Assembly: GCA_030950765.1 (NCBI GenBank) | Contig: JAUZQX010000100.1 | Coordinates: forward strand, 1 to 11,184 | Length of the DNA: 11,184 nt | Reading direction: 5' to 3' | DNA from: Ghiorsea sp. | Lineage (GTDB): Bacteria > Pseudomonadota > Zetaproteobacteria > Mariprofundales > Mariprofundaceae | Part shown: piece by piece, positions 1-7,228 of the stretch | Layout of the letters: each line of letters begins with the position of its first letter | How positions within the stretch are numbered: the first letter of the stretch is position 1 | The notes under the pieces: generated by a model | The model's input: only the letters and a program-made list of their open reading frames with translations | Databases searched by the model: none | What the model was told of the DNA's origin: nothing | Translations under genes and position numbers: made by a program

Positions 1-1
1 A

Positions 2-688
2 CTTGCACCTGATATGTTGGTTGGTATTGATATGGAGCAGACCAAATATTTGCGGCAAGTCATGCGTTTGCAGGTAGGTGATAAGATTACTGTGTTTAAT
101 GGGCAGGGTGGTGAATATATTGCGGAGCTAAGGTGTTTAGCAAAAGATGGTGGGCAATGTAGACCGATTGTATTCGATACTGTGAACCGAGAGTTGCCAT
201 GTCGTGTGCATATCATTCAAGCAGCCAACCGCAGTGAAAAAATTGAAACCGTGTTGCAGAAGGCAACAGAAATGGGTGCCGCTAGCTTTCAAGTGGTGAA
301 CAGTGAACGTGCAACGTTCAATTTGCCTGCCAATAAACGTGAAAAACGTTTGCAACGTTGGCAAAAAATTATTATTGAAGCAGCAGAGCAGTCGGAGCGC
401 ACAGCTGTGCCCAAGGTGACTTGGCATGATAAAATTAGTCAAATGAAGCCAAGTGGTAAGTGTTTTGTGCTGCACCCAAGAGATGCGACACTTTGGCAAG
501 ATATACGTCATAATCTACCACAAGAAAAAGATATAACCTTAGCAATTGGTCCTGAAGGTGGGTGGACCCATCAAGAGTTGGATTACTTCCAATCCCAAGG
601 GTTTGAGCCTTTGTGTTTTGGTGCTAGAGTCATGCGTACAGAAACAGCGGCACCTGCACTGTTGGCTGCGGTTCAGGCTGTTTTATGA
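2..688 (+). CDS. rsmE: 16S rRNA (uracil(1498)-N(3))-methyltransferase RsmE, 5' end missing
   Basis: Methylates N3 of U1498 in 16S rRNA of the small ribosomal subunit, using S-adenosylmethionine, in the cytoplasm. The C-terminal SPOUT (trefoil knot) signature is plain: GPEGGWTHQE near bases 548-578, then RVMRTETAAPALLA near 625-666. The N-terminal PUA-like part shows as YLRQVMRLQVGDKITVFNGQ. The frame is open to the left edge (from base 2), and the family normally has some 15-20 residues before the YLRxVxRL stretch. The ATG at 14 is therefore probably an internal methionine and the true start lies outside the window. 228 residues are visible; the family is usually about 240-250 long. It is the first visible gene of a likely plus-strand operon, 27 bases before the lipoprotein gene that follows. 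Family assignment is sure; only the start is open. Confidence 0.95.
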   Translation, partial: LAPDMLVGIDMEQTKYLRQVMRLQVGDKITVFNGQGGEYIAELRCLAKDGGQCRPIVFDTVNRELPCRVHIIQAANRSEKIETVLQKATEMGAASFQVVNSERATFNLPANKREKRLQRWQKIIIEAAEQSERTAVPKVTWHDKISQMKPSGKCFVLHPRDATLWQDIRHNLPQEKDITLAIGPEGGWTHQELDYFQSQGFEPLCFGARVMRTETAAPALLAAVQAVL

Positions 689-715
689 AATACATTGGAT
701 ATAAAGGAGTGAATA

Positions 716-1318
716 ATGCATAAGGTAATGAAATTATCATTGGTAGGTTGTTTATTGTTTGGGCTTGCAGGGTGTGCAGGTAAAACTACAGTAACACGTG
801 TAGATACAGATAGTGTACAAGATTTAAGTGGTAACTGGAATGATACTGATTCGCGGTTGGTTTCCTCGCGTTTGGTGAATGATATGTTGTCACGCAAATG
901 GCTGACCAAATACCAAGTGAAACACGGTAAAAACCCAGTGGTGATTGTGGGTCAAGTGCGAAACCTTAGTCATGAACATATTAATATTCGCACATTTATT
1001 GCTGATATGGAAAGAGAGCTTATCAACTCGGGTGAAGTTGAATTCGTTGCTTCAAAGGTGGAGCGTAATGAAATTCGTGATGAACGGGCTGATCAAACAG
1101 ACAACGCAAGCATGGATACACGTCATGTGTCGGGTGAAGAAACGGGGGCAGACTTTATGCTCAAAGGGCAAATCAACACCATTTTTGATGCTGCTGCAGG
1201 CACACAAGTGAAATATTATCAAATTGACTTGACCCTAATTAGCCTTAAAGATAATCGCAAAGTGTGGTTGGGTCAGAAAAAAATCAAGAAATTGCTTGAG
1301 AAGTCTAGATACCGTTAA
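716..1318 (+). CDS. lpoB: LpoB-like outer-membrane lipoprotein, penicillin-binding protein activator
   Basis: In Escherichia coli LpoB is an outer-membrane lipoprotein that reaches through the periplasm to stimulate the peptidoglycan synthase PBP1B. This 200-residue protein begins with a lipoprotein signal peptide ending in lipobox L-A-G-C, with the lipidated Cys at residue 20. The body carries stretches typical of the family: DLSGNWNDTDSRLV, then PVVIVGQVRNLSHEHI, then ETGADFMLKGQIN, and KVWLGQKKIKK near the C-terminus. The start at 716 is supported by AAGGAG at 702-707, eight bases upstream; an ATG at 728 would also leave a signal peptide but sits too far from that site. It lies in a close run of genes with rsmE before it and a COG3014 lipoprotein gene 14 bases after it. 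The family call is firm. Which synthase it activates is inferred from E. coli, since no synthase gene is in the window. Confidence 0.88.
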   Translation: MHKVMKLSLVGCLLFGLAGCAGKTTVTRVDTDSVQDLSGNWNDTDSRLVSSRLVNDMLSRKWLTKYQVKHGKNPVVIVGQVRNLSHEHINIRTFIADMERELINSGEVEFVASKVERNEIRDERADQTDNASMDTRHVSGEETGADFMLKGQINTIFDAAAGTQVKYYQIDLTLISLKDNRKVWLGQKKIKKLLEKSRYR

Positions 1319-1332
1319 TTTTTTAAACCTTT

Positions 1333-2607
1333 ATGAAAAAATTTGTTGTTTGTTTGCTTTTGGCTGTGCTTTCAGGATGTGCGAGTTACAGCCAAAGTTT
1401 TCAAAAAGTTGAACTTCTTTTAAGTCAGCAAAAACCCGAATTAGCTTTGCAGGAATTAGAAAAAAATCCAAGCACAGGTAATAATGAGCTTTTGTATTTG
1501 CTGGATAAAGCGATGCTGCAACGTATGAGTGGTTTATATAAAGCGAGTAATACTTCGTTTGAACAAGCCAAAGTATTAATGGATAAACTTGAAGCAACCA
1601 GCATGGTTGAACAACTTGGCGCACTGACCATTAATGATAGTACCATGAGTTATGAGGGTGAGGACTACGAGCAAATCGCAGTACATATTTATGCCGCACT
1701 CAATTATATCGAGCTTGGTTTGTGGGATGAAGCTCGGGTGGAAGCCTTACAAATTGACGAACGCCTCAAGCGGCTTAAAGAAAAACGTGATGGTAAAGCT
1801 ATTGAAGACCCGTTTGCACGTTATCTAACAGGTTTCATTTTTGAGCAAGGTGGAGAGTATAGTGATGCTATGATTGCTTACCGTGATTCTTATCAAATAT
1901 ACCAAAGGTATAAGCAGCCTATCCCTTTGTTTTTACAGCAAGACTTATTGCGGTTAAGTAAATATTTGGATTTAAAACAAGAATATAAAACATATATAAA
2001 GCAATTTGCTATCAAAGCAGTTTCCTCGGTACGTCAATTGCAACAACAAGGTGAAATCGTGTTGTTGATTCATCAAAGCCTTGCCCCGATTAAACGATCG
2101 CAGGAGCTTCTTGTTTATAGTGACACGGGGGTACCTTTGCGTATTTCCATGCCTGTTTATCAATCACGTCCCAACTATATCCGTAACGCGCGTTTAGTGG
2201 TGGGCGAAAGTTCAGTAACTACTGTTGTCGTTGATAGTTTTGATAAGCTGGCGCGTTTATCGCTAAAGACCCATCGTACGGCAATTGTAGCGCGTCTGAT
2301 TGCACGAGCTTTAATCAAAAAACAAGCAGCACATCAAGCGGAAGATAAAGGCGGGGCATTGGCTGGTTTGTTGGTAGATGTTGCAGGTATGGTTACAGAG
2401 ACAGCTGATACGAGAAGTTGGTTAACATTACCTAAAAACATTCATTTTGCCCGATTACCCGTTTCGGCAGGTACACATCATATAATTTTAGAGCTTATTG
2501 GTGCGGCTGGTCATGTGATACAGACGGTTGATTTTGGAGACGTGACGCTTAAACAGAGTGAGAAAGTTGTGCTTGAGAAAAGTTTTATCGCGCCATATTC
2601 ACAGTAA
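1333..2607 (+). CDS. COG3014-type lipoprotein of unknown function
   Basis: A 424-residue protein with a lipoprotein signal peptide: basic MKK start, hydrophobic core, lipobox L-S-G-C with Cys16. The first 200 or so residues are helix-rich and look like degenerate TPR-type repeats (for example around residues 20-80 and 110-190, with patterns such as ALQELEK and GLWDEARVEALQ). The C-terminal half is mixed, with a small Gly/Ala-rich stretch (GGALAGLLVDVAG) followed by SWLTLPKNIHFARLPV. From memory this pattern matches the uncharacterised COG3014 family, often found beside lpoB homologues, which is also its position here. The start is fixed by the need for the signal peptide, but I see no Shine-Dalgarno sequence before it, only a T-rich stretch, so translation may depend on the upstream gene. 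The biochemical function is unknown; a role in the envelope is inferred from the lipobox and the neighbour. Confidence 0.75.
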   Translation: MKKFVVCLLLAVLSGCASYSQSFQKVELLLSQQKPELALQELEKNPSTGNNELLYLLDKAMLQRMSGLYKASNTSFEQAKVLMDKLEATSMVEQLGALTINDSTMSYEGEDYEQIAVHIYAALNYIELGLWDEARVEALQIDERLKRLKEKRDGKAIEDPFARYLTGFIFEQGGEYSDAMIAYRDSYQIYQRYKQPIPLFLQQDLLRLSKYLDLKQEYKTYIKQFAIKAVSSVRQLQQQGEIVLLIHQSLAPIKRSQELLVYSDTGVPLRISMPVYQSRPNYIRNARLVVGESSVTTVVVDSFDKLARLSLKTHRTAIVARLIARALIKKQAAHQAEDKGGALAGLLVDVAGMVTETADTRSWLTLPKNIHFARLPVSAGTHHIILELIGAAGHVIQTVDFGDVTLKQSEKVVLEKSFIAPYSQ

Positions 2608-2622
2608 CGAGAGGTATGTTTG

Positions 2623-3561
2623 ATGGGGCAACATTTGAAAATCGGACTTGCTTTAGGCAGTGGCTCAGCTAGGGGTTGGGCACATATTGGCGTACTTCGA
2701 GAATTGGAAAAGATGGGCATTAAACCCGATGTGATTTCAGGTTGCTCTATTGGTGCTTTGGTGGGTGGGGCGTATGCCAGTGGTCATTTCGATGAACTGG
2801 AAAAGTGGGTTTCTGGGCTGACATGGAAAGAAATTGTTGGATTTTTGGATATGTCGGTGATGCGAGGCGGGGTAATCCGTGGTGAAAAGTTGCTCGATTT
2901 TGCGAGGCTTTATATGCAAGAGAAACCTATTCAAGCTTTGGATATGCCTTTTGCAGCAGTCGCCACAGACTTGGAAAGTGGACGCGAAGTTTGGTTGCGT
3001 GAAGGTTCGCTTTTAGAAGCAGTGCGTGCATCAATTAGTTTGCCAGGGTTGTTTACACCTGTGCAACGCGAAGGTCGCTGGTTGGTGGATGGAGGTTTGG
3101 TTGACCCTATTCCCGTATCCTTGTGTCGTGCTTTGGGTGCAGATGTGGTGATTGCGGTGAATTTAAATGGTGATTTATTGGTCAAACATGAGAAGCCTAA
3201 AAAGGAGTCAAAAGCAGAACGTGAAGGCGTAAGAACAAATGACGCTAGTGATTCGTTGTGGGAGCGGGTGTCGGATACCTGGAAAAGCCAGTTGGGTGAG
3301 CGCAAGAATATGCTGTTAAAACAATGGTTGAGTAAACGTACGGATGCCCCAGGTATGTTTGAGGTGATGTATGGTTCACTCAATATTATGCAAGATAGAA
3401 TTACGCGTAGTCGTCTGGCAGGCGACCCAGCAGATGTGATTTTAGAGCCCAGGCTTGGGCATATTGGTTTGATGGATTATGATAAAGCTGAAGATGCGAT
3501 AGCAGAAGGCAGGGCGAGTGTGGAAAGGTTAAAACCTCAGTTGCTGGCGTTGCTGCACTAA
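2623..3561 (+). CDS. Patatin-like phospholipase family protein (RssA type)
   Basis: A predicted serine hydrolase of the patatin fold, expected to cleave acyl esters such as phospholipids; the true substrate is unknown. The catalytic elements are all present: the glycine-rich oxyanion loop GSGSARGWAHIGVL (residues 12-25), the nucleophile elbow G-C-S-I-G with Ser42, and the D-G-G motif with Asp156 completing the Ser-Asp dyad. There is no signal peptide or clear membrane segment, so it is probably cytoplasmic or peripheral. At 312 residues it fits the bacterial RssA/YchK-like group. A TTG at 2620 directly precedes the ATG at 2623; I chose the ATG because AGAGG at 2610-2614 lies eight bases upstream. 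Residues about 185-215 are charged and probably flexible (KHEKPKKESKAERE). It follows the COG3014 gene by 15 bases, likely in the same operon, and ends one base from the opposing helicase gene. Confidence 0.9.
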   Translation: MGQHLKIGLALGSGSARGWAHIGVLRELEKMGIKPDVISGCSIGALVGGAYASGHFDELEKWVSGLTWKEIVGFLDMSVMRGGVIRGEKLLDFARLYMQEKPIQALDMPFAAVATDLESGREVWLREGSLLEAVRASISLPGLFTPVQREGRWLVDGGLVDPIPVSLCRALGADVVIAVNLNGDLLVKHEKPKKESKAEREGVRTNDASDSLWERVSDTWKSQLGERKNMLLKQWLSKRTDAPGMFEVMYGSLNIMQDRITRSRLAGDPADVILEPRLGHIGLMDYDKAEDAIAEGRASVERLKPQLLALLH

Positions 3562-3562
3562 A

Positions 3563-5434
3563 TTACTCCATATCCTCAAAAAACCACTGCATATCACTTA
3601 AATCATGGGCGATGGGTGCTTGGGGTAAATTGCGAATCACTTCTTGACCATAACGCTTGGTATGTAATCGCGAATCCAAAATAGCAATGGCACCTCGGTC
3701 GTTGGTGGAACGAATCAAGCGACCTGCACCTTGCCTAAGCACTGCAATTGCTTCAGGCAATTGGATGTCCATAAAACCATTGCCACCTTGAGCTTCACAG
3801 TCTTTAGTGCGCTCTTTAAGCAAAACATCGGTAGGTGGAGCAAAAGGAATTTTATCAATAATTACCAATGATAATGTTTCACCAGGCACATCCACACCCT
3901 CCCAAAAGCTGCGTGTGCCACACAAAATCGAGTGTTTATCCTTACGAAATGCTTCGAGAATCATATCGCGACTACCACTTTCACCTTGAATCAAAACTTG
4001 CCAAGGTAATGCCTGTTGTAAATGGGTGGCATAAGTCCTTAAAGCGTAGTGGGAAGTGAATAAAACAAATGCTCGACCACGAGAGGTTCGTAATAGTGCT
4101 TCAATTTCACCTTGCATCACTTGCTGGTAGTCTTGTGCTCTGGGGTCGGGGATGTGTTTGGGTAAATAGAGCATGGCTTGCTGTTGATAATTAAACGGTG
4201 AGGGGTGGTAACTTTCTTCTGCCAACTCTTGGTTTAATCCCAAGCGGGCGCGATTATAGTCAAACTTATTGGATACCCGAAGCGTAGCTGATAAAAGCAC
4301 AAATGATGCTTCGCGGTCCCACAAATGCTGGGTTAGTACAGGCCCTGTTTGTATGGGGGCAGAGATATACTGTTTTCTATCATCTTTGCCTTCTTCCCAT
4401 ACCACATAACCCTCTTGAGGGGTGAGAATTTGCTGCATCTCCTCAAAAATCATGGTGGCGCGTTCTACCATTTTGAGCATATCATCATGGCGCTCTTCTC
4501 TTGAAATAGCGATGTCGAGCAAAGCTTCCCAATCATTTTTAATGGTTTTGAGGTCTTTATCTGCCCATTGGGTAATCACTTCGGCACCCAGCTTGCGAAC
4601 GTGCTCTTTTAAATCAGCTTCATCGCCAAGGGTATCAAGCACGGCCTGCATATCATTGACCCAATAAATCAACTTGCTACGTGATAGTTGAATGCCAAAT
4701 TGGCGGCTCGCTAAATCAGGTAAACTATGGGCTTCATCGAGGATATAGGTATCGAATATGGGTAAAACTTCACCAAAATCACCTGATTTTAAAGACGCAT
4801 CTGCCAATAATAAACTATGGTTGGCAACCACAATATCGGCATGTTGTGCTTTTTGTCGTGCTTTCATCAGAGGGCATTGTTTGTAATGCTCGCATTTACT
4901 GCCCGTACATTGGTCAGCCGTTGCGGTCACCAATGGCCCAATACCTTTTTCAAACACGTCAAAATTTAAGGCGGATAAATCACCATCGGTTGTTGTTTCT
5001 GACCACTTGGCGACTTTAAGCAGTGATTTCTTTGCCCATATTTCCTGTTGATTGCTGACCAAGTGCATATTCAGGCGTTGCGGGCAGTAATAGTTGCTAC
5101 GCCCTTTGAGTAAGGCAACTTTGCGGCGTACACCCAATGCATCCTGTACGGCAGGCAAATCGCGAAACATAAGTTGATCTTGCAGGGCTTTGGTGTGCGT
5201 AGAAATAAGTACTTTATCTGATGAACGTAGTGCAGGAATAAGGTAAGCCAATGTTTTGCCAGTTCCCGTTTCAGCTTCGGCAATCAGTATGTTTTGTTGT
5301 TCCAGTGTTTTACTGATTTTTATAGCAAGTGCGACCTGTTCCTCTCGATAGCTATAGCCTTTGAGACCCGTTGCTAGATCAGAGGAAGGAGAGAAGTCAG
5401 ATTGAACTTGTGCTAAAAAAGAGGCTTGGATGAT
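3563..5434 (-). CDS. yoaA: YoaA/DinG-family ATP-dependent DNA helicase, no standard start codon
   Basis: An XPD/Rad3-like superfamily 2 helicase with an iron-sulfur cluster; E. coli YoaA works with the clamp-loader subunit HolC at damaged replication forks. Counting codons from the first sense codon at 5461, the order is: YREEQ (Q-motif-like, 38-42), Walker A AETGTGKT (63-70), cluster cysteines 126, 185, 190 and 196 (KGRSNYYC, then DQCTGSKCEHYKQC), the Walker B box DEAH (242-245), a SFWEGVDVPGETLS motif, and QGAGRLIR (from 577). All are intact. The open frame has 632 codons against about 636 residues for E. coli YoaA as I recall it. From the in-frame TAA at 5464-5462 down to 5252 there is no ATG, GTG or TTG; the first is TTG at 5251, just after Walker A. 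The boundary given is an ATC at 5434, only a guess. It follows purC on the same strand, slightly overlapping. Confidence 0.87.
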   Translation of the reverse strand: MIQASFLAQVQSDFSPSSDLATGLKGYSYREEQVALAIKISKTLEQQNILIAEAETGTGKTLAYLIPALRSSDKVLISTHTKALQDQLMFRDLPAVQDALGVRRKVALLKGRSNYYCPQRLNMHLVSNQQEIWAKKSLLKVAKWSETTTDGDLSALNFDVFEKGIGPLVTATADQCTGSKCEHYKQCPLMKARQKAQHADIVVANHSLLLADASLKSGDFGEVLPIFDTYILDEAHSLPDLASRQFGIQLSRSKLIYWVNDMQAVLDTLGDEADLKEHVRKLGAEVITQWADKDLKTIKNDWEALLDIAISREERHDDMLKMVERATMIFEEMQQILTPQEGYVVWEEGKDDRKQYISAPIQTGPVLTQHLWDREASFVLLSATLRVSNKFDYNRARLGLNQELAEESYHPSPFNYQQQAMLYLPKHIPDPRAQDYQQVMQGEIEALLRTSRGRAFVLFTSHYALRTYATHLQQALPWQVLIQGESGSRDMILEAFRKDKHSILCGTRSFWEGVDVPGETLSLVIIDKIPFAPPTDVLLKERTKDCEAQGGNGFMDIQLPEAIAVLRQGAGRLIRSTNDRGAIAILDSRLHTKRYGQEVIRNLPQAPIAHDLSDMQWFFEDME

Positions 5435-5453
5435 AAACTCAGTTGATAGGTGA

Positions 5454-6344
5454 TTATTGGGTTAAACGCGTTAAAGCTTCACGGTATTTGTCCGCTGTTT
5501 TTTGCATGACATCAGCATCAACTTCGGGTGCAGGTGATGTTTTATCCCAGTCTTGTGTTTCCAGCCAATCGCGGATGATTTGTTTATCAAAGCTTGGTGG
5601 GCTAACGCCGGGTTGGTAGGTCGCAACATCCCAGAAACGTGATGAATCAGGGGTTAGAACCTCATCAATGAGGGTGAGTGTACCATCTTCATCCAAGCCA
5701 AATTCAAACTTGGTGTCGGCAATAATAATACCTTTCTCTAAGGCGTATGCCGCAGCTTCTTTGTATAAAAGTAGGCTAACATCACGTACTTGGGTGGCAA
5801 GTTCAGCGCCAATGATGTCGCACATACGCTCAAAATTGATGTTTTCATCATGTTCGCCTACATCTGCTTTGGTAGAAGGGGTGAAAATAGGTTCAGGAAG
5901 TTGGTCGGCAAGCCCAAGCCCTTCGGGTAAAGGAATGCCACACACAGCACTGTTTTTTTGATAGTCTTTCCAACCTGAGCCAATCAAATAACCACGTACA
6001 ATGGCCTCAATAGGTAAAGGTTTAAGGCGTTTGACGACCAAGGCACGGCTGCGAACACGTTCACACTCATCGATATTGGGGATAGCATTATCCAAGCTTA
6101 AGTCAGACATTTGATTGGGTATGATATGTCCTAGTTTTTGAAACCAAAAGTCAGAAACTTGATTTAAAATTTCACCTTTTTGCGGCACGGGTGAGGGTAA
6201 AATAACATCAAATGCAGATAAACGATCTGTGGTGACAATTAACAGGTGTTTGTCATCAACCTCATACATATCACGGACTTTCCCACTGTGTAAAAGCTTT
6301 AAACTTTGAATATCGGCGTGCAATAATGTTTTGGGGCTACTCAT
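5454..6344 (-). CDS. purC: Phosphoribosylaminoimidazole-succinocarboxamide synthase (SAICAR synthase)
   Basis: Catalyses the ATP-dependent joining of CAIR and aspartate to give SAICAR in de novo purine synthesis, in the cytoplasm. Motifs in order: LLHSGKVRDMYEV near the N-terminus (ATP-binding region), TDRLSAFDVILPSPVPQKG, the first family signature around LPIEAIVRGYLIGSGW, FTPSTKADVGEHDENI, and the second signature IIADTKFEFG followed by LIDEVLTPDSSRFW. I chose the ATG at 6344, giving 296 residues, the length usual for this longer bacterial/yeast-like form. Starts further upstream (ATG at 6389, TTG at 6395) would add 15-17 residues with no counterpart in the family. The ribosome-binding site before 6344 is weak (GTGAG). 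The end overlaps the open frame of the helicase gene that follows, so the two are probably co-transcribed and may be translationally coupled. Confidence 0.95.
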   Translation of the reverse strand: MSSPKTLLHADIQSLKLLHSGKVRDMYEVDDKHLLIVTTDRLSAFDVILPSPVPQKGEILNQVSDFWFQKLGHIIPNQMSDLSLDNAIPNIDECERVRSRALVVKRLKPLPIEAIVRGYLIGSGWKDYQKNSAVCGIPLPEGLGLADQLPEPIFTPSTKADVGEHDENINFERMCDIIGAELATQVRDVSLLLYKEAAAYALEKGIIIADTKFEFGLDEDGTLTLIDEVLTPDSSRFWDVATYQPGVSPPSFDKQIIRDWLETQDWDKTSPAPEVDADVMQKTADKYREALTRLTQ

Positions 6345-6498
6345 ATTATTTCTCACTTGGTCAATGTAATTAAACGCGAAACGTGCCATAGTCAATCCTA
6401 AGCCACAAGGTTTGAGGTGTGTTTGTAGGTGGAAAATATAAGTGTTCTCTTTCGGTTTTAATTTAATGGGGGCTGTACTGAAGGTAGGGGAGCGGACA

Positions 6499-6527
6499 TT
6501 GACAAGGCGCTGAAAAGTCGAGATAGT
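6499..6527 (+). promoter_or_regulatory. Candidate sigma-70-type promoter
   Basis: TTGACA at 6499-6504 is a perfect -35 hexamer. After a 17-base spacer comes GATAGT at 6522-6527, which matches the -10 consensus TATAAT at four of six positions, including the important second A and last T. Transcription would start near 6534 and leave a leader of roughly 75 bases before the ATG at 6608. Seen by eye only. Confidence 0.45.
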
Positions 6528-6579
6528 ATGTGGTTGGAATGGGCAAGGTTGTTTTATATTGCGGACTTACCGTGTATTC

Positions 6580-6593
6580 GCAAAAGCTTTTGC
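6580..6593. promoter_or_regulatory. Perfect 14-bp palindrome in the leader of the exported-protein gene
   Basis: GCAAAAGCTTTTGC is a perfect palindrome. It lies downstream of the candidate promoter and ends three bases before the Shine-Dalgarno sequence GGGAGA (6596-6601). It could be an operator for a dimeric repressor. As RNA it would hardly fold on itself, having no loop. A chance occurrence is possible in AT-leaning DNA. Confidence 0.3.
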
Positions 6594-6607
6594 TTGGGAG
6601 AAAGAAT

Positions 6608-7111
6608 ATGAGAAGGATAGCAGTGTTTGGTTTGGCAATGTTGCTGATGGGTATGTCATATGAATCACATGCGGTGAATTTTGCAGTGTTTCATAAGGTT
6701 GATAAAAGTATGGAGTTCGAAGATATTGTAGAGGGAAGCCACAGTAGTTTTTTGCAAAACATGGAGTCGCATGGGGCGGAAATTTTGGCGCTGACCAATA
6801 TTCCACATGCAGTGCATAATGACGTGATAACATTGCAAACCAGTGCGCTACATGATAGCGAAGGCGCATTGGGAGATTTTGGTGTTGATTGTCATTTGAG
6901 CTACAAGGACGAGGTTAATAAAGAAGGGGAAAGCCAGCATTACCTTGGAGGTATTTGCAAGGTGATTCGTCAAGGTAGAGGTCATGATATTAAGAATACT
7001 GTGCTTATGCAGCATGTTAATATCATTGATTCCAGCCAAGGGTTTCATGGCTGGGTAAAAGTAGCTGAGGATAAAGAAACAGGCATTGCTTTTTATGCCA
7101 CGATTAGATAG
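6608..7111 (+). CDS. Exported histidine-rich protein of unknown function
   Basis: I do not recognise this family. The 167-residue protein starts with a clear Sec signal peptide: MRR, a hydrophobic core, and a likely cut after S-H-A (residues 20-22), leaving about 145 residues in the periplasm or outside. The mature part has 11 histidines, spread along its length rather than in a tract. It also has exactly two cysteines (Cys95 and Cys117), on either side of a short charged segment, which could form a disulfide. There is no lipobox and no further membrane segment. The ATG at 6608 is chosen because GGGAGA (6596-6601) precedes it and because only this start puts the signal peptide at the N-terminus; an in-frame GTG at 6530 would bury it. 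It has its own candidate promoter and is followed 117 bases later by another small exported-protein gene. Metal binding is a speculation from the histidine content. Confidence 0.75.
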   Translation: MRRIAVFGLAMLLMGMSYESHAVNFAVFHKVDKSMEFEDIVEGSHSSFLQNMESHGAEILALTNIPHAVHNDVITLQTSALHDSEGALGDFGVDCHLSYKDEVNKEGESQHYLGGICKVIRQGRGHDIKNTVLMQHVNIIDSSQGFHGWVKVAEDKETGIAFYATIR

Positions 7112-7228
7112 CTGTGTTGAGTGATTAAGAAAGAAATGATGTTCGGTGCTGTAAAGTAGGGTTGGATTAAAAATATCTTTTTATATGGTTGATCGGTTTT
7201 AAATAATTAAATTTTGGAGAATTATAAT

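Larger units (their letters stand above)
6345..6607. other. Intergenic region between divergent purC and the exported-protein gene
   Basis: These 263 bases separate two gene starts that point away from each other, so they should hold promoters for both. On the plus side there is a good promoter candidate (6499-6527) and a palindrome (6580-6593), listed separately. On the minus side I see AT-rich hexamers around 6436-6470 but none with a convincing pair and spacing, so I do not assign a purC promoter. The reading frame open from a GTG at 6530 is not needed to explain the downstream gene. No RNA gene or mobile element is visible. Confidence 0.6.

Noticed and set aside
2931..3383. 150-residue open frame on the minus strand inside the patatin gene
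   Set aside because: Shadow of a gene with intact catalytic motifs; no ribosome-binding site or recognisable domain.
3563..5251. Taking the TTG at 5251 as the start of the helicase gene
   Set aside because: It would begin directly after the Walker A motif, and the codons upstream encode a well-formed Q-like motif and nucleotide-binding loop in the same frame.
5405..5464. A frameshift in the T6 run (near 5415) as the explanation for the missing helicase start
   Set aside because: The other two minus-strand frames entering this run come from stop codons without an ATG, GTG or TTG after them, so a one-base indel does not supply a standard start.
6345..6395. Longer purC starting at TTG 6395 or ATG 6389
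   Set aside because: The extra residues have no counterpart in the family, and the ATG at 6344 gives the usual length of about 296 residues.
6436..6475. Possible purC promoter on the minus strand (TTAAAA with TATATT)
   Set aside because: The -35 match is poor and the spacing is about 15 bases, so I could not separate it from general AT-richness.
6530..6607. N-terminal extension of the exported protein from GTG 6530
   Set aside because: It would place the signal peptide inside the protein and start at the candidate promoter; ATG 6608 has a good ribosome-binding site.
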